From Hygrocybe punicea (taxonomy: Eukaryota; Basidiomycota; Agaricomycetes; Agaricales; Hygrophoraceae), in assembly GCA_963556145.1 (NCBI GenBank), contig OY744468.1, positions 1,674,001-1,738,000 on the forward strand: DNA of 64,000 nucleotides, given 5' to 3'. Both the position numbers and the translations under genes were made by a program. This document shows positions 22,501-32,256 of the stretch, piece after piece (position 1 is the first letter of the stretch; each line of letters opens with the position of its first letter). The notes beneath the pieces are model-generated. The model was given only the letters and a program-made list of their open reading frames with translations, did no database searches and was not told the DNA's origin.

Positions 22501-25500
22501 GAATGTAAACGACGATTTCCCCGTGATATCTTTCAACAAACTTTTGTAGAACCTAACACTGGTGCTCTCAACCTCAAGCATGGTGAACCTTGGATGAACA
22601 CGGTGACACCTGAAGTTACATATATGCTACGATGCAATTCTGATGTGACCAGCTTATTATCAGGTACTGCTATAAAGGCCATAGTTGCATACATAACAGA
22701 TTATATTATAAAATTCTCCCTGAAGACCTATAGCATTTTTGAAGTGATAAAAAGTATTTTTGATAAGAATTCCGAAATGATTGGTGGCGACCTGAAAAGA
22801 AAAGACAAAGTCAGAAAGCTGTTTACACAAATAGTCAATTCACTCACCTCCAAAATGGAAATGGGTGCTCCAATGGCTTCATTATATGTCCTTGGAAATC
22901 CTGATCACTACACCAGTCATAAATTCGTGCCATTCTTTTGGAGATCTTATGTTAAAGAGGTTATCAGTGCATGGTCTGATGAAGAAATTGCTAATATATG
23001 TGAAGACCAAAATAATACACAAAAGGTTGTTATTGGTAAGAATAATGGCGCATACATTGGACTTTCCAAAGTAAATAATTATATGTTCAGACCCGCCTTG
23101 TATGATAATGTATCACTGTATGACTGGATACGTCTTGCCACTATGGAACCAAAGAAAAGACGCACCAAAACAAAGACCAAAAGGGCCAGAAAAGAACCAG
23201 TGCAAAACCAAATTTTTGACAATCTAGGCTGTGATGATTTGTCTGACTCTTGCACTGAACCTACTAATGTTGACTATTCCAGTGATGACAACTTGTCTGA
23301 TGTCGTTGATAATGATATACTCATGGAGATAGATGAAATTCCAAAACCTGATAGTTTGAATAGACATGCAGGCACAGAAATAGCTGATAAAACAAATGAA
23401 GTTGATCTTAATAAATTGACAAAATTTGAAAATGATTATACTTTACATTCCAATCATCCACAATATCTTACCCACCATGCCAAAATGAAAGGGAATGATC
23501 CTTTCATAGTTCCTAATTTTATTCCGAACACTTTGCCAAGGGCTGACCGTGGTGATCGAGAATATTATTGTTGTACAATGTTAACGTTTTTCAAGCCATG
23601 GAGAAGTGGCAAAGAACTCAAAAGTAAATTACAAACATGGGATAATGCTTTTATAGACCACGAGTTTTCTAAAAAAGAACTAGAGATCATGAAATACTTT
23701 GGTCTGCGGTATGAATGTTTGGATGCAAGAGATGATTTCTCTGCTAAACGTCAGAAGAATAATACTGCAAATATAAGGTATTCATGGGCGACCTCAAACG
23801 GTCTTGATGAACTGGATGACATGCACAATGCTGAATTTGCATTTAATGGCGACGACTTCAACAACAATATTGATGAAGACAATAATGACACGAAAATACT
23901 CCTGAAACTTGGTCAAAAAGGACAAAAAAGGAAAGATCAAATGCTGATAGCTGAAAGAACTTTGAAAAGGTCAGGGTGGCTCGATGATTGTATTGATGGT
24001 ACCCTAGATATAGGACCGTTGATACCTATAGAACCACCTGTAGTACAATCAGCAAAATTGTGGAGAACTGCAGTCCTTGCAAAGAAAAAGGAAATCATCG
24101 ATGACAGAAATAAAAATTTACCAACAAACACAGCAACCATAAATAAATTGGGAAATTTTCAATATAATGATGTCAAGATAGTGGATGCAGCATACATCAA
24201 CCATATGTTTATTCCTGCAAACAGAGCTGATCGTCATCTTATTGATGTAACTATCAATGATTACAAGTTGAACACTGACCAAAAGAGAGCATTTCATATC
24301 ATTGCGAATCACTCTACCTTGATTAACGGTTCTGATAAGCTACGCATGTATCTTGGTGGGATGGCAGGCACAGGGAAATCACAAGTCATCAAAGCATTGA
24401 CTAGTTTTTTTGGTAAACACAACGAAAATCATCGATTTGTGGTTCTTGCACCAACCGGTGGTGCTGCTGCCCTTGTAAATGGATCCACAGATCACTCCAT
24501 TCTTGGAATTAATCAGGGAGGATCATCTTGTTCCCTTGCACAAGTACGTGCCAATCTTGATGGTGTGGATTACATTTTCATTGATGAGGTGTCAATGTTA
24601 TCTTGCAGAGATATGTATAAAATCAGTGCTCAGTGTGCAAAAGCACGTGGTGTTTATGATGAACCCTTTGGTGGCATTAATATGATATTTGCAGGAGATT
24701 TTGGCCAACTTCCACCAGCTATGAGTGGTGCTCCTTTATACTCTGGAACCGTTGGTGTCCAAATCAATTCCAGTCAAACTATAGCAAATCAGGAAGCGGC
24801 TATAGGCAAAGCTCTTTGGCATCAAATAACAACAGTTGTTATATTACGTGAAAATATGAGACAAACCAATCAGTCAGAAGAAGATGTCCAACTGAGGCTT
24901 GCTTTGGAAAACATGAGATACAAAGCATGTACTCCCAAAGATATTGCATTTCTTCGTACTCGTGTTGCAGGAAAAGGTCCAAATGATCCAAAATTAGCCC
25001 AAAAGAAATTCAGGAATGTGTCAGTTATAACTGCATTGAATGCACAAAAAGGCAAAATCAATGAACTTGGTATTCAACGTTTTGCTGCTGAAAATAAAAG
25101 ACCATTAACATCATTCTATTCCATAGACAGATGGAATGATCCTACTAGTTCCAATAGCAAAAGAAAATCTCATCACATGTCAACAATTTTGGATCCTATT
25201 CGACACACAAAGATATTGGAACCTTCACTCCAAAAGCTACTTTGGAGCCAACAACATGCATCATCCTCTGATCATATACCAGGAAGATTGGACTTGTGTG
25301 TAGGCATGCCAGTGATGCTGAGAAACAATGATGCGATGGAGTGCTGCATTACCAAAGGAGCAGAGGGCATGGTTGTGGGTTGGCAGAGTGCAATAGGTCC
25401 AGAACAACAAACTGTACTGGACACTTTATTTGTCAGATTATTGAATCCTCCAAAAAGAATTAGCATAGAAGGACTTCCTGAAAATGTGGTGCCGATTACA

Positions 25501-25860
25501 AAACATGTCACATCCACCATGTGCTCATTACCCAATGATGATGTGATATCTTTGTCAAGAGAACAAGTGTTGGTACTACCTAATTTTGCAATGACTGATT
25601 ATGCATGTCAAGGACGTACTCGTCCTAACAATGTAGTTGACCTTAGTAGTTGTAGAAACCACCAATCCTATTATACTTGCTTATCAAGAAGTGCTTCTGC
25701 AGCAGGAACTATCATCATGCAAGGCTTTGATCCTAAAGTAATTACCGGGGGTGCTTCTGGGTATCTCAGGCAAGAATTCAGAGAATTAGAACTGCTTGAT
25801 GAGATTACCAAACTGAAATATCAAGGACTCTTACCAGACCATGTCAAGGGAGATCAGTGA
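19597..25860 (+). CDS. Helitron Rep/helicase protein
   Basis: A single uninterrupted frame of about 2087 codons from the first ATG. It drives rolling-circle transposition: HUH-type Rep nicks and joins the ends, and a 5'-3' helicase of the Pif1 type unwinds. In order: an N-terminal Cys-containing segment; a DUF6570-like region (CAVCGQ ... WICKPC ... ANGLWMG, about 20500-21100); the Rep HUH motif HLHM within EEQGRLTLHLHML (22099-22131); the paired Rep tyrosines in YITDYII (22690-22704); Walker A GMAGTGKS (24358-24381); Walker B FIDEVSM (about 24577-24597); GDFGQLPP; and the C-terminal TDYACQGRT. The frame ends at TGA 25858, but related coding sequence continues beyond it, so the C-terminus is probably truncated by mutation. 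Confidence 0.9.
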   Translation: MRIRSIQYARTYFLPPKYLFALYCLLKPITVQCRCEMIKALLMRSLLRQHDFKTYLFHCITSSLSHATLLWTTLCFIIRHSRSNIIVFNLNLFGHLFKSLYINFVHRYDYIGGGKRIPTFKFSFLQSFMLPSNNINHDSDILFEYVGHIDEQTANTLYEDRKTYACVKMPLHELLPNLTVKDIGEITTIHGIYLSKTLRRLHGQDLSVALMRHNCSACDTHVSIFHVHDIKSHKDLCKQWYRRQKMTETYECGKEETQAQMKEELDKSDEQLFPPPPPSIELKETIISNWCRDTSPECFQESGCAVCGQLVALKNMSLLSKTKVNLKILTRDNMGITRCERYHCSDPIEDIKGPVLDDTCKWICKPCVLSLNKGQTPKYALANGLWMGRIPAQLQNLTFAEQLLIARVRHNKCIVRVSSGMHKMKANAIMFQNPTPKIYQRLPPTIKELDEVLAFIFTGPARLTPEDMERTPLLVRRRRVSAALEWLKLNHMDYYDLDISYENLAQYPDHGIPVVVAYRPADTNKEPEATSAFDNEVEDGVEDGPCPFVVSGVTGENLDITSPKALIARATKHLIDDHGGVLAISHARNPESFFNNPQLYPMMFPCLFPYGLGGISSIDNDVLSISDMMHKRHLLMYHDKRFQTDPYFPLIAFNQEQIKDSTTGGYLLTNKHNFNDIADRLMNINTAVLDDLSKRLSRGDRVKPDTSEEKACYKLISDLDHVAGQVKGSITNKKYMRNEIWSLISYIGAPTWFITFAPADINHPLCLYYADNKEKFYPKLRLPQDCYKLIANNPVAGARFFHFTTEMFIKHILGINESHPGLYGNTSGYYATVEEQGRLTLHLHMLLWIKGCLTPQEIRDKIMGENSDFQKRLVEYLESLCVGQFMTGSKDEVSQKMEQTMSKPEYQPPTCVMPDPPSYNCSMNCQYHNKRSTWWQRFQDVVDDLLLRLNVHNRHDGKKKPYCLNSKGECKRRFPRDIFQQTFVEPNTGALNLKHGEPWMNTVTPEVTYMLRCNSDVTSLLSGTAIKAIVAYITDYIIKFSLKTYSIFEVIKSIFDKNSEMIGGDLKRKDKVRKLFTQIVNSLTSKMEMGAPMASLYVLGNPDHYTSHKFVPFFWRSYVKEVISAWSDEEIANICEDQNNTQKVVIGKNNGAYIGLSKVNNYMFRPALYDNVSLYDWIRLATMEPKKRRTKTKTKRARKEPVQNQIFDNLGCDDLSDSCTEPTNVDYSSDDNLSDVVDNDILMEIDEIPKPDSLNRHAGTEIADKTNEVDLNKLTKFENDYTLHSNHPQYLTHHAKMKGNDPFIVPNFIPNTLPRADRGDREYYCCTMLTFFKPWRSGKELKSKLQTWDNAFIDHEFSKKELEIMKYFGLRYECLDARDDFSAKRQKNNTANIRYSWATSNGLDELDDMHNAEFAFNGDDFNNNIDEDNNDTKILLKLGQKGQKRKDQMLIAERTLKRSGWLDDCIDGTLDIGPLIPIEPPVVQSAKLWRTAVLAKKKEIIDDRNKNLPTNTATINKLGNFQYNDVKIVDAAYINHMFIPANRADRHLIDVTINDYKLNTDQKRAFHIIANHSTLINGSDKLRMYLGGMAGTGKSQVIKALTSFFGKHNENHRFVVLAPTGGAAALVNGSTDHSILGINQGGSSCSLAQVRANLDGVDYIFIDEVSMLSCRDMYKISAQCAKARGVYDEPFGGINMIFAGDFGQLPPAMSGAPLYSGTVGVQINSSQTIANQEAAIGKALWHQITTVVILRENMRQTNQSEEDVQLRLALENMRYKACTPKDIAFLRTRVAGKGPNDPKLAQKKFRNVSVITALNAQKGKINELGIQRFAAENKRPLTSFYSIDRWNDPTSSNSKRKSHHMSTILDPIRHTKILEPSLQKLLWSQQHASSSDHIPGRLDLCVGMPVMLRNNDAMECCITKGAEGMVVGWQSAIGPEQQTVLDTLFVRLLNPPKRISIEGLPENVVPITKHVTSTMCSLPNDDVISLSREQVLVLPNFAMTDYACQGRTRPNNVVDLSSCRNHQSYYTCLSRSASAAGTIIMQGFDPKVITGGASGYLRQEFRELELLDEITKLKYQGLLPDHVKGDQ

Positions 25861-26997
25861 AATTCTATCATTGATCAATTTAGAAAATGGAAAGGAAAGT
25901 CATATAATCCAAAAGAAATTCATCATGCTATCGCATGGAAAGCCACGGAGCAACTAAACCAATACACAGCACAGCCCTCTCCATGGCAATTAATTAAACC
26001 TATGAACAAAAATCAAAAGGCAGATTTCAGAAACCTCAACTTTGTTCCTGCAAAAGGAACTGTTCCAGTCACTGTTGCTCATAAAAATTCCACAGCCAAG
26101 GTATTGCAAAATAAAAAATGAAAATTAGAACATCTTGTAAGTTCATCTTCCATAGTGAAAAAAAGACAAAAAACAAGTACTATTGAATTAAATGAACCAA
26201 AAGGGTTTATATGGGATGCGCAAGATTGGAGCTGTGCTTACGATTCACTCTTTACAATACTACTAGCAATATGGAATGAAGATCCATCAAGTTGGAATAA
26301 AATATTCAATAGCATCAATGAAATATTAAAGATTTTGGGCTTAGGATTCAAACGATCAAAGAATAACAGAACAGATTTAGAAACAGTTAGAAATACAATC
26401 AGACACTTATTGCATCAAGATAAACCCGAAATATTTCCTTATGGTCAAGTTGGCATTGCCATAAGTGATTTGGCCCATTATATAATGAAAGCAAATGAAC
26501 CAATGACTTCAACTTGTCTTAAATGTATGAGTTGTGAAAATATAACCATTCTGGAAAATGATAGATGTGATGCCATCTTTCACTGTTCATCTTTATTTTC
26601 TGGAACAATCTCAGCATGTCTTGCTCAGATTATAGTTAATAGACAACGGCACAGATGTCAATTGTGTTGGGGAAATATTACTAAATTTATTGCATTTAAC
26701 AAAATTCCACCGCTAATCATGTTTACAGTTGACTCTATTGAGAATTTAATAATTAGTCAAGTTATAAACTTGTCAATTGATGACATATCCACTGCTTACA
26801 CATTGAGAGGAATTGTGTACTTTGGTAATATACATTTTACTGCACGCATATTCGTCAACAGGATGGTATGGTTTCATGATGGTATGTCAACAAGATCATT
26901 TTGCATTAATGAAGGCGATATAGATGACTTTTCAAATATTGATTTATTGTCATGTAATGATAATAATGCTGTACTTTTTATATATGCTCAACTTTAA
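25861..26997 (+). pseudogene. C-terminal ubiquitin-peptidase-like (USP/C19) domain of the Helitron protein
   Basis: The frame of the replicase continues without shift past TGA 25858-25860, is open to a second TGA at 26119-26121, and is then open to 26997. The last 280 codons contain DWSCAYDSLF (candidate Cys box, near 26224-26253) and GNIHFTARIF...VWFHDG (candidate His box, near 26824-26886), with CxxC pairs between (TCLKCMSC; CQLCWG), the layout of C19 ubiquitin-specific peptidases with a zinc insert. I infer one ancestral Rep-helicase-peptidase polyprotein now broken by two TGA codons. A separate gene starting after 26121 is the alternative, but no ATG opens it (the first codon is GTG at 26155). 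Confidence 0.65.
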
Positions 26998-27039
26998 TAT
27001 TTGTTCTCATTGCTAAAAAGAAAAAGGGACGAGTAACCT

Positions 27040-27071
27040 GCCATGCAAAGCAATGGCCCACACCCCACTAG
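27040..27071 (+). other. Helitron 3' terminus: hairpin plus CTAG
   Basis: A hairpin GCCATGC-AAA-GC(A)ATGGC (27040-27057, one bulged A) stands 10 nt before CTAG (27068-27071), and the next base is T. This is the classical Helitron 3' end. Confidence 0.75.
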
Positions 27072-27849
27072 TTGTAATTTTGTCATGGCCACTATAGGTA
27101 CCATGGGTGCTATAGCATAGTATAAGATTGTACATGCTTATTCTTTTGAGAGTCACAGAGCTGATTCTCCTTCAGTTGTTTCCACATATAAAGACAGAAG
27201 GAGTAGGAGAGGAAAAGGGCTGGAGATGTTGGGTAATGAGATGGGAAAGAGGAGGGTGTGCTTCTAGTAAACCAATCCCTTGTGCATGTGGCAATCTGAA
27301 GCTTGTAGGGGAGTGAGTGAGCAGAGCATGCATAATAAACAAAGAGAAGTGGGGCTACATATGCAGAGGAGGCTGAGCTGAAAATTGAACAAATGTATTA
27401 TGAAGAGGATTTGATCAGGATATCAGTGGTTATTACATTATTGGCTGTGCATACAATGGCTGACTGGGATGCAGATGCAGAGGAGAGATCTAATTTTCAA
27501 TCTATGTTAAGGTTAGAGTGCTTCTTGAGGAAAGTGGACTTGGGCTTAAAGTAAGGGGACATCTCACAGAGGCTTGGTTGGGACATCCCTCTCAGCTTCT
27601 GGGATATCCCTGTGAGCTTGTAGGATGTCCCACAGCCTTCTCTTGGACATTGCTGTCAGCTTGTGGGACGTCACAGTCGGGATGGGATGTCTCACCCTGC
27701 TCAGCATCTGCTAAGTAATCATACCAATAAATCATTTATATCATATGTTATAACATAATTTTAAATAATTTACATTTAGCAACTTACTTAAAATAGACAT
27801 TGCAAATCACATAATTATTTTGCTTAATTATATACATATCTACATTCTC
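27072..27849. other. non-coding flank with short GGGAC-type repeats
   Basis: No gene is seen. Positions 27535-27710 hold about five degenerate repeats of GGGACATCCC/TGTGAGCTTGTGGGATGTCC type, resembling the internal repeats of the KDZ terminal repeats. Confidence 0.4.
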
Positions 27850-28670
27850 ATGAGGGTGGGAGGTGGTGGTGGTGGTGGAGAGAAGAAGAGAGGGGGAAAT
27901 GACCAGGGGGAATGGAGGGGGTGGGCAAGGGGAGAAGGGCAGGAGGTGGATGGGAGGGGGTGGCAGGGAGAAGGAGATAGGCAGGGGGAGAAGGGGCAGA
28001 GGAGAGGAAAACGGGGGGAAGGGGAGGGAAACGGGAGGGAAACGGGGGAGACATAAAAATTTACATACCGGGGTTACCTACATGTCCACGCCCCTCTGCA
28101 TCGCCCTCATCGCCCCCGTTGTTGTTGTTGTTCCTGTCTGGCCCCGTTCCCATTCGTGTTGCCGTAGCCATCCCGTTTGCCATCCCTCGCCATTTCCATC
28201 CTCGCCATCCCCATTGTCGTCGTCCTCGTTGTTGTGGTCTCCGTTGTCGTCATCCTGTTCCCTTGTCCCGGCCGTCCTCGTTTCTGTTGCCTGTTGTCCC
28301 CGTCCCCATCCCTGTGCTCGCTGTCCTCATCGTCATCCTCGTCGTTGTCCCCGTTGTCCTCGTTGTCCCCATTGCCATCGTCCCCGTCTCTGTCCCCATG
28401 CCCGCTGCCCTACTTGTTGTCCTCGTCTTCGTTGCCCCTGCCTGTTGTCGTCTTCCCATTGTCGTGGTTCCTGGTTACCATTGTCGTATTCCGCTTTCAC
28501 GCTGTCGTCGCGTTCGTTCGTTCACCACATCATCGTCATTCCTGTCGTCCTCGGTCTTGCTGTCGTGGTCGTCCTGGGTTGCTCCCGTTCACGGCTGCGT
28601 CCTCCGTCTCCTTGTCGCCCGCACCGCTTCTATTTGTTGTTGCTGTTGCATTCGCATTTGGTGCGGGAAA
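27850..28670. repeat. GC-rich low-complexity block
   Basis: First a purine-rich GGGAGG/GGAGAAG tract (27850-28050), then a CGTCCTCGTTGTTGTC-type pyrimidine-rich tract (28085-28665). The absence of stops in several frames comes from the base composition and near-triplet periodicity, so the long ORFs across it are not evidence of protein. The second tract abuts the repeat copy at 28671-28985. Confidence 0.7.
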
Positions 28671-28985
28671 AAAAACCTACAAGTGTTTGAATAGTCAGTA
28701 GAATAAATGAACAAGATAAATAGAAGACTTACCTGGGGTGCTCTGGCATCCGCACCCATTGTCATGTCGTTGTTGAAAACAACAAGTGTTGAACTCGCAC
28801 ACGAGAATTTCAACCGGAATTTGCCGATATCCAAAACGGGGTCGAGTTGCTATATAGGGAAGGGTGGCTGGATTTTCTTATTATTATTATATATACTACA
28901 ACACCTCAATGGCCAGGGCAAGACCCTGAAGAGATGTAGATATTATATACCTACCCCGAGAAAGCCCTTTCAGCGTATCTTTCCC
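28671..28985 (-). repeat. dispersed repeat with a conserved splice-like leader, copy 1
   Basis: This matches 41521-41970 in inverted orientation and more distantly 39440-39600. On the minus strand it reads: a segment ending AGAGCACCCCAG, a 56-bp intron-like stretch (28732-28677, GTAAGT to TTGTAG), then GTTTTTTTTCCC and the low-complexity block. The other copy preserves both splice sites and the 56-bp length. An exon before the intron could encode the MGADARAPQ peptide. It may be a transposon-borne gene of unknown product. Confidence 0.5.
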
Positions 28986-29124
28986 ATGATGCATGGGTTA
29001 GCCAAGATGGACAATTCCCACTCTGAGTGGGCTAGCCAATCTTGGCCGACCAATATCTTTCTCCAGGGCAGATGGCTTGGCCGAGGGGACTATGTTCCGA
29101 GAGGCATGGGTTGGCTGAAGCAGA

Positions 29125-29597
29125 GGGATATATTGGCTGGCCATGGAATATGGATTGGCTGACAGGTCTGGGTATGTCGGCTGGCTGTGGAACGTGGATT
29201 GGCCGACGGGTCTGGGTATTTTGGCTGGCCATGGAACATGGATCGGCCGACCGCTCTGGGTATTTCGGCTGGCCGTGGAACGTGGATTGGCCAACCAGGC
29301 TGGGTATTTCGGCTGGCCTTGGAACATGGATTAGCTGACCGGTCTGGGTATTTCAGCTGGCCATGGAACATGGATTGGCTGACTGGTCTGTGCATTTCAG
29401 CTGGCAACATGGATTGGCTGATCCTGGTATATTGGCTGGCTATGGTACATGGGTTGGCCAAACCACACTGGGTAATTTGGCTGGCCATGAAACATGGATT
29501 GGCTGACCACAAGGGGTATTCAGCTAGCCATGGAACATGGATTGGCTGACCTCTGCATTTATTGGCTTGCCATGAGACATGGATTGGCTGACTATAC
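29125..29597 (+). repeat. 44-bp tandem repeat array
   Basis: About ten units of 44 bp, consensus near GGCTGGCCATGGAACATGGA then TTGGCTGACCGGTCTGGGTATTTC. Since 44 is not a multiple of three the frame rotates, so the Trp-rich ORFs read through it are artefacts. A longer inverted copy lies at 40314-40900. Confidence 0.85.
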
Positions 29598-30018
29598 CAC
29601 CAGATTCAGCAAGATATTACCAACTCACTTGGGATGCCTGAAAATGAGATCACCCAACTGGCTTGGGGATAGCTGAATCAGGCTGAGATATATCCTGGCC
29701 CAACTGACATGGTCCAGGCTGGTGTTCCCAGGATATATCCTGGCCCAACTAACATGGTCCAGGCTGATGTTCTCAGGATATATCCTGCACCAATTGAGAT
29801 GGTCTAGGCTGGTGCTATCAAGATATATCCTGGCCCAGCTGGGATGGTCCAGGCTGATATTGTCAAGATATATATCCTGGGCCAACTAAGATGGTCTAGG
29901 CTGGTGTTATCAGGATATATCCTACACCAATTGACATGGTCTAGGCTGATGCTATCAGGATATATCCTGGCCCAGCTGGGATGGTCCAGGCCAATATTTT
30001 CAGGATATATCCTGAGCC
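29598..30018 (+). repeat. palindrome-bearing satellite-like repeat, copy 2
   Basis: The same CACCAGATTCAGC head and CAGGATATATCCTG units as 6158-6526. Its head interrupts the 44-bp-repeat element right after CTGACTATAC; the corresponding point in the inverted copy near 40310 lacks this insert. Confidence 0.8.
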
Positions 30019-31300
30019 ACAAAAAACTGCAAGACCACCATCTTTGTAGTCAATTGTGGGGTCATGTGCCAAGCCAGCACATTTCAAATCAAAGCAAGTT
30101 TCTCCATTGCCTTGACACACACATTAATTCACAATAATGATCCTATGACAAGATTTCCTTTATGTTTGAATTTTAATTTGAAATTAATGGTATCAAATGT
30201 GCATAATTTTCGTTTGTCGACCTTCTAAGCTTTGAGTACAAGTTGAAAGCAGAAGTCTTGCACTCCATCACATCAATGTAGAATTGATCATGAACCAGAA
30301 ATGTATATGCAGTAGTAGTTAGGGTTATGATGTTGCTGGAAAGAGTTAAATGTTCAAAGCTGTATGTCATGAGGAGCTGTAGTTGAGCATTGGCACCAAT
30401 CAACATTCCATTGATAAATTCCAGAGGTCTCCACAAAAGCAATAGTTGTTCTCCTAGTTGGAGAAATATTATCCACATCTTCTTCTGCCATTACATAGTT
30501 AGCTTCATCAGCTTCCACATCCTTGGCTTCCACATCCTCCCAGGATTGTGATGTTCAGTGTTTGGGGTACAGATTTCCATCATGCCCAAGATATATCATG
30601 AATCCCAACTCTTCCAGATCAGCAAGATCAAAAAATTGGCAAGTTCAATATTGGATTTTATGACAGGGATTGTCTTGGTATACCTGAAGACACAATCTTT
30701 GAAGCAGTGATTGACCAAGCTAACAATCAAGACACTTCTGATACTTGATGCATGAGCTCTTTACTAGTGGAGCTTAACTCTATCAGTTTGGCCAAGTACA
30801 TCTGTTCTTCCATTCTTGAAGCTAATCATTCTGACTGTTATTTTGATTCAATAGACTTTAATTTGAACATGTAACAGAATTGAATATACCTTTCCTTTTG
30901 AAGTTTGTAAAGCTTGAGGTTCTTCTGGCTCTTCTTCTGGTATATATATCTGGTCTGTAATAATTGGTTGTGATTATTCTCTTGTAGAGAGGAGAATTTC
31001 AGTTTCTTTTTGGCCAATATTTTTACATCACCTCTAGAAGTGGTCTTTTTGACATATACTTTCTCAACCTTTGTGTCTTTTGAACTTGTTTTTTGGCATG
31101 GAAAAAAGTAATGATGATGATGCAAGTTAGTTAAGATTCAAACACACAAACAGGAATTGTCAGTGATGCTCCATGGTCCACTCGGGAGTGTAGTAGTCCA
31201 GTGTCTGGATCAGATTGAGTGTGAGGAAACACAATAATGCATTTGAAATCATGCCTTTATTCATATCAGCAGGAAAGCTGACAGGATTGATTTTTAAAAC
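30019..31300 (-). pseudogene. degenerate coding sequence, family unknown
   Basis: The minus strand has protein-like but broken segments: near 30480-30173 one with FINGMLIGANAQLQLL and HLTLSSNIITLT, and near 31100-30838 a Lys-rich coiled segment followed by several stops and a stretch near 30830-30780 that still reads as helical. They may be 3' exons of the gene represented by 31301-32053. No domain is recognised. Confidence 0.35.
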
Positions 31301-32053
31301 TTACTTGAGCAAGGCCAATAATACTTTCTGAACTTTTCTCTCTTGAGGTCCAGTAGAAGCAGAGCTGGATGGATCAAAAGAGAAGTCAATGTCAAAATAT
31401 TTCAGAAGCTGGTCCTTCTGCTCTGGAAAATAAGCATGAAGATAATGGTATACCATAAATGTTGGATCTCCCTCTTCTGCAATATCAGCCAGGCGGAAAT
31501 TGAGAATAGCAATTGATGAAGTATGAACAGAACACCATGCTCCCTGAATGACAAGATTCCCCAGCTCTGCTTGAGTTCCATTCCAAATCTTATTCCCCAT
31601 AATAATCCCCTCAAAAGAAGCCAGTTGAAGGATAAATGCTTTCCATTTTTTCCTTACTGTGTATGGTATTGGTATTTTGTTCTTCATTTGCTGGTCATAT
31701 TTTACATGGCATTTAGGGCAAATAAAACAGGTATCCTTCTTCAAATTAAATCCAGGGCTTGCAGAAAGTGTGATACAATTGTCCCTGCCAAGGACCCTTG
31801 GGCAACAATAGGCACAGCAAAATACTTCACCACCATTGCCACAAGAGCAACACCACTGGAAAAGGCAATTAGTACAGGAATTACTGCCTATAATATTTGA
31901 TGGCTCCTTATCCCCCCTAGGTTGCAGTGGGAAGGGCTGCACTGGCAGACTTGCTATTTGGGGAACAGCTTGGTCATCATCTGATTCGTTAAAAGGGAAC
32001 TCAAGTCTTATTATTGCTGAGGTCCTTTGTGAGTTGAAATTGAGGCAGTGCAA
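31301..32053 (-). CDS. ORF with PHD-like cysteine-rich zinc finger, probably partial
   Basis: A 250-codon frame. Residues about 60-120 hold a dense Cys cluster (CTNCLFQWCC, CGNGGEVFCCAYCC, CITLSA, CFICPKCH) arranged like a PHD or related two-zinc finger, which in nuclear proteins usually reads histone tails. The following 100 residues look globular (WKAFILQLASFEG; MVYHYLHAYFPEQKDQLL). The frame stops at a position followed by GTAAGT (the reverse complement of ACTTAC at about 31300), so a downstream exon is likely, but the sequence there is decayed. The opposite strand is also partly open. I consider it a fragment of a transposon-linked or degraded gene. Confidence 0.4.
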   Translation of the reverse strand: MHCLNFNSQRTSAIIRLEFPFNESDDDQAVPQIASLPVQPFPLQPRGDKEPSNIIGSNSCTNCLFQWCCSCGNGGEVFCCAYCCPRVLGRDNCITLSASPGFNLKKDTCFICPKCHVKYDQQMKNKIPIPYTVRKKWKAFILQLASFEGIIMGNKIWNGTQAELGNLVIQGAWCSVHTSSIAILNFRLADIAEEGDPTFMVYHYLHAYFPEQKDQLLKYFDIDFSFDPSSSASTGPQERKVQKVLLALLK

Positions 32054-32256
32054 TGGCTCTCTTGCTTGCAGTAGTAGCTGTGGTGATAGGTATTGTAGTA
32101 GACAGAGTCAAAAAGTGAGTGAGAGAGAAGTGAATTTGGAGTTGCAGAACAATGACAGGTTTGCAATGAGGTGGCCTCCAATGGACCACCCAAATTTCAA
32201 CAACTCCACTCATTCATTCTCATTTACCTCCACCTTCCTAGTTGTAAGTTATAATA

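Larger units (their letters stand above)
19543..27071 (+). mobile_element. Helitron (rolling-circle transposon), 5' end not located
   Basis: It is defined by a Rep-helicase gene and a canonical 3' end: a hairpin followed by CTAG and then a T, as expected for insertion between A and T without target duplication. The start given is only where the coding frame opens; the true 5' end lies upstream. One long frame encodes the replicase, and a second domain continues in the same frame after two stop codons. Confidence 0.85.

Noticed and set aside
27842..28060. CRISPR-like or telomere-like G-rich array
   Set aside because: Irregular purine tract with no repeat-spacer order or telomeric unit.
28119..28701. 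Overlapping ORFs of 170-275 codons in all frames
   Set aside because: They come from GC-rich, stop-poor, near-triplet repeats; no frame has a conserved motif.
29042..29549. Trp/Gly-rich repeat proteins
   Set aside because: The 44-bp period shifts frame each unit, so no protein repeat exists.
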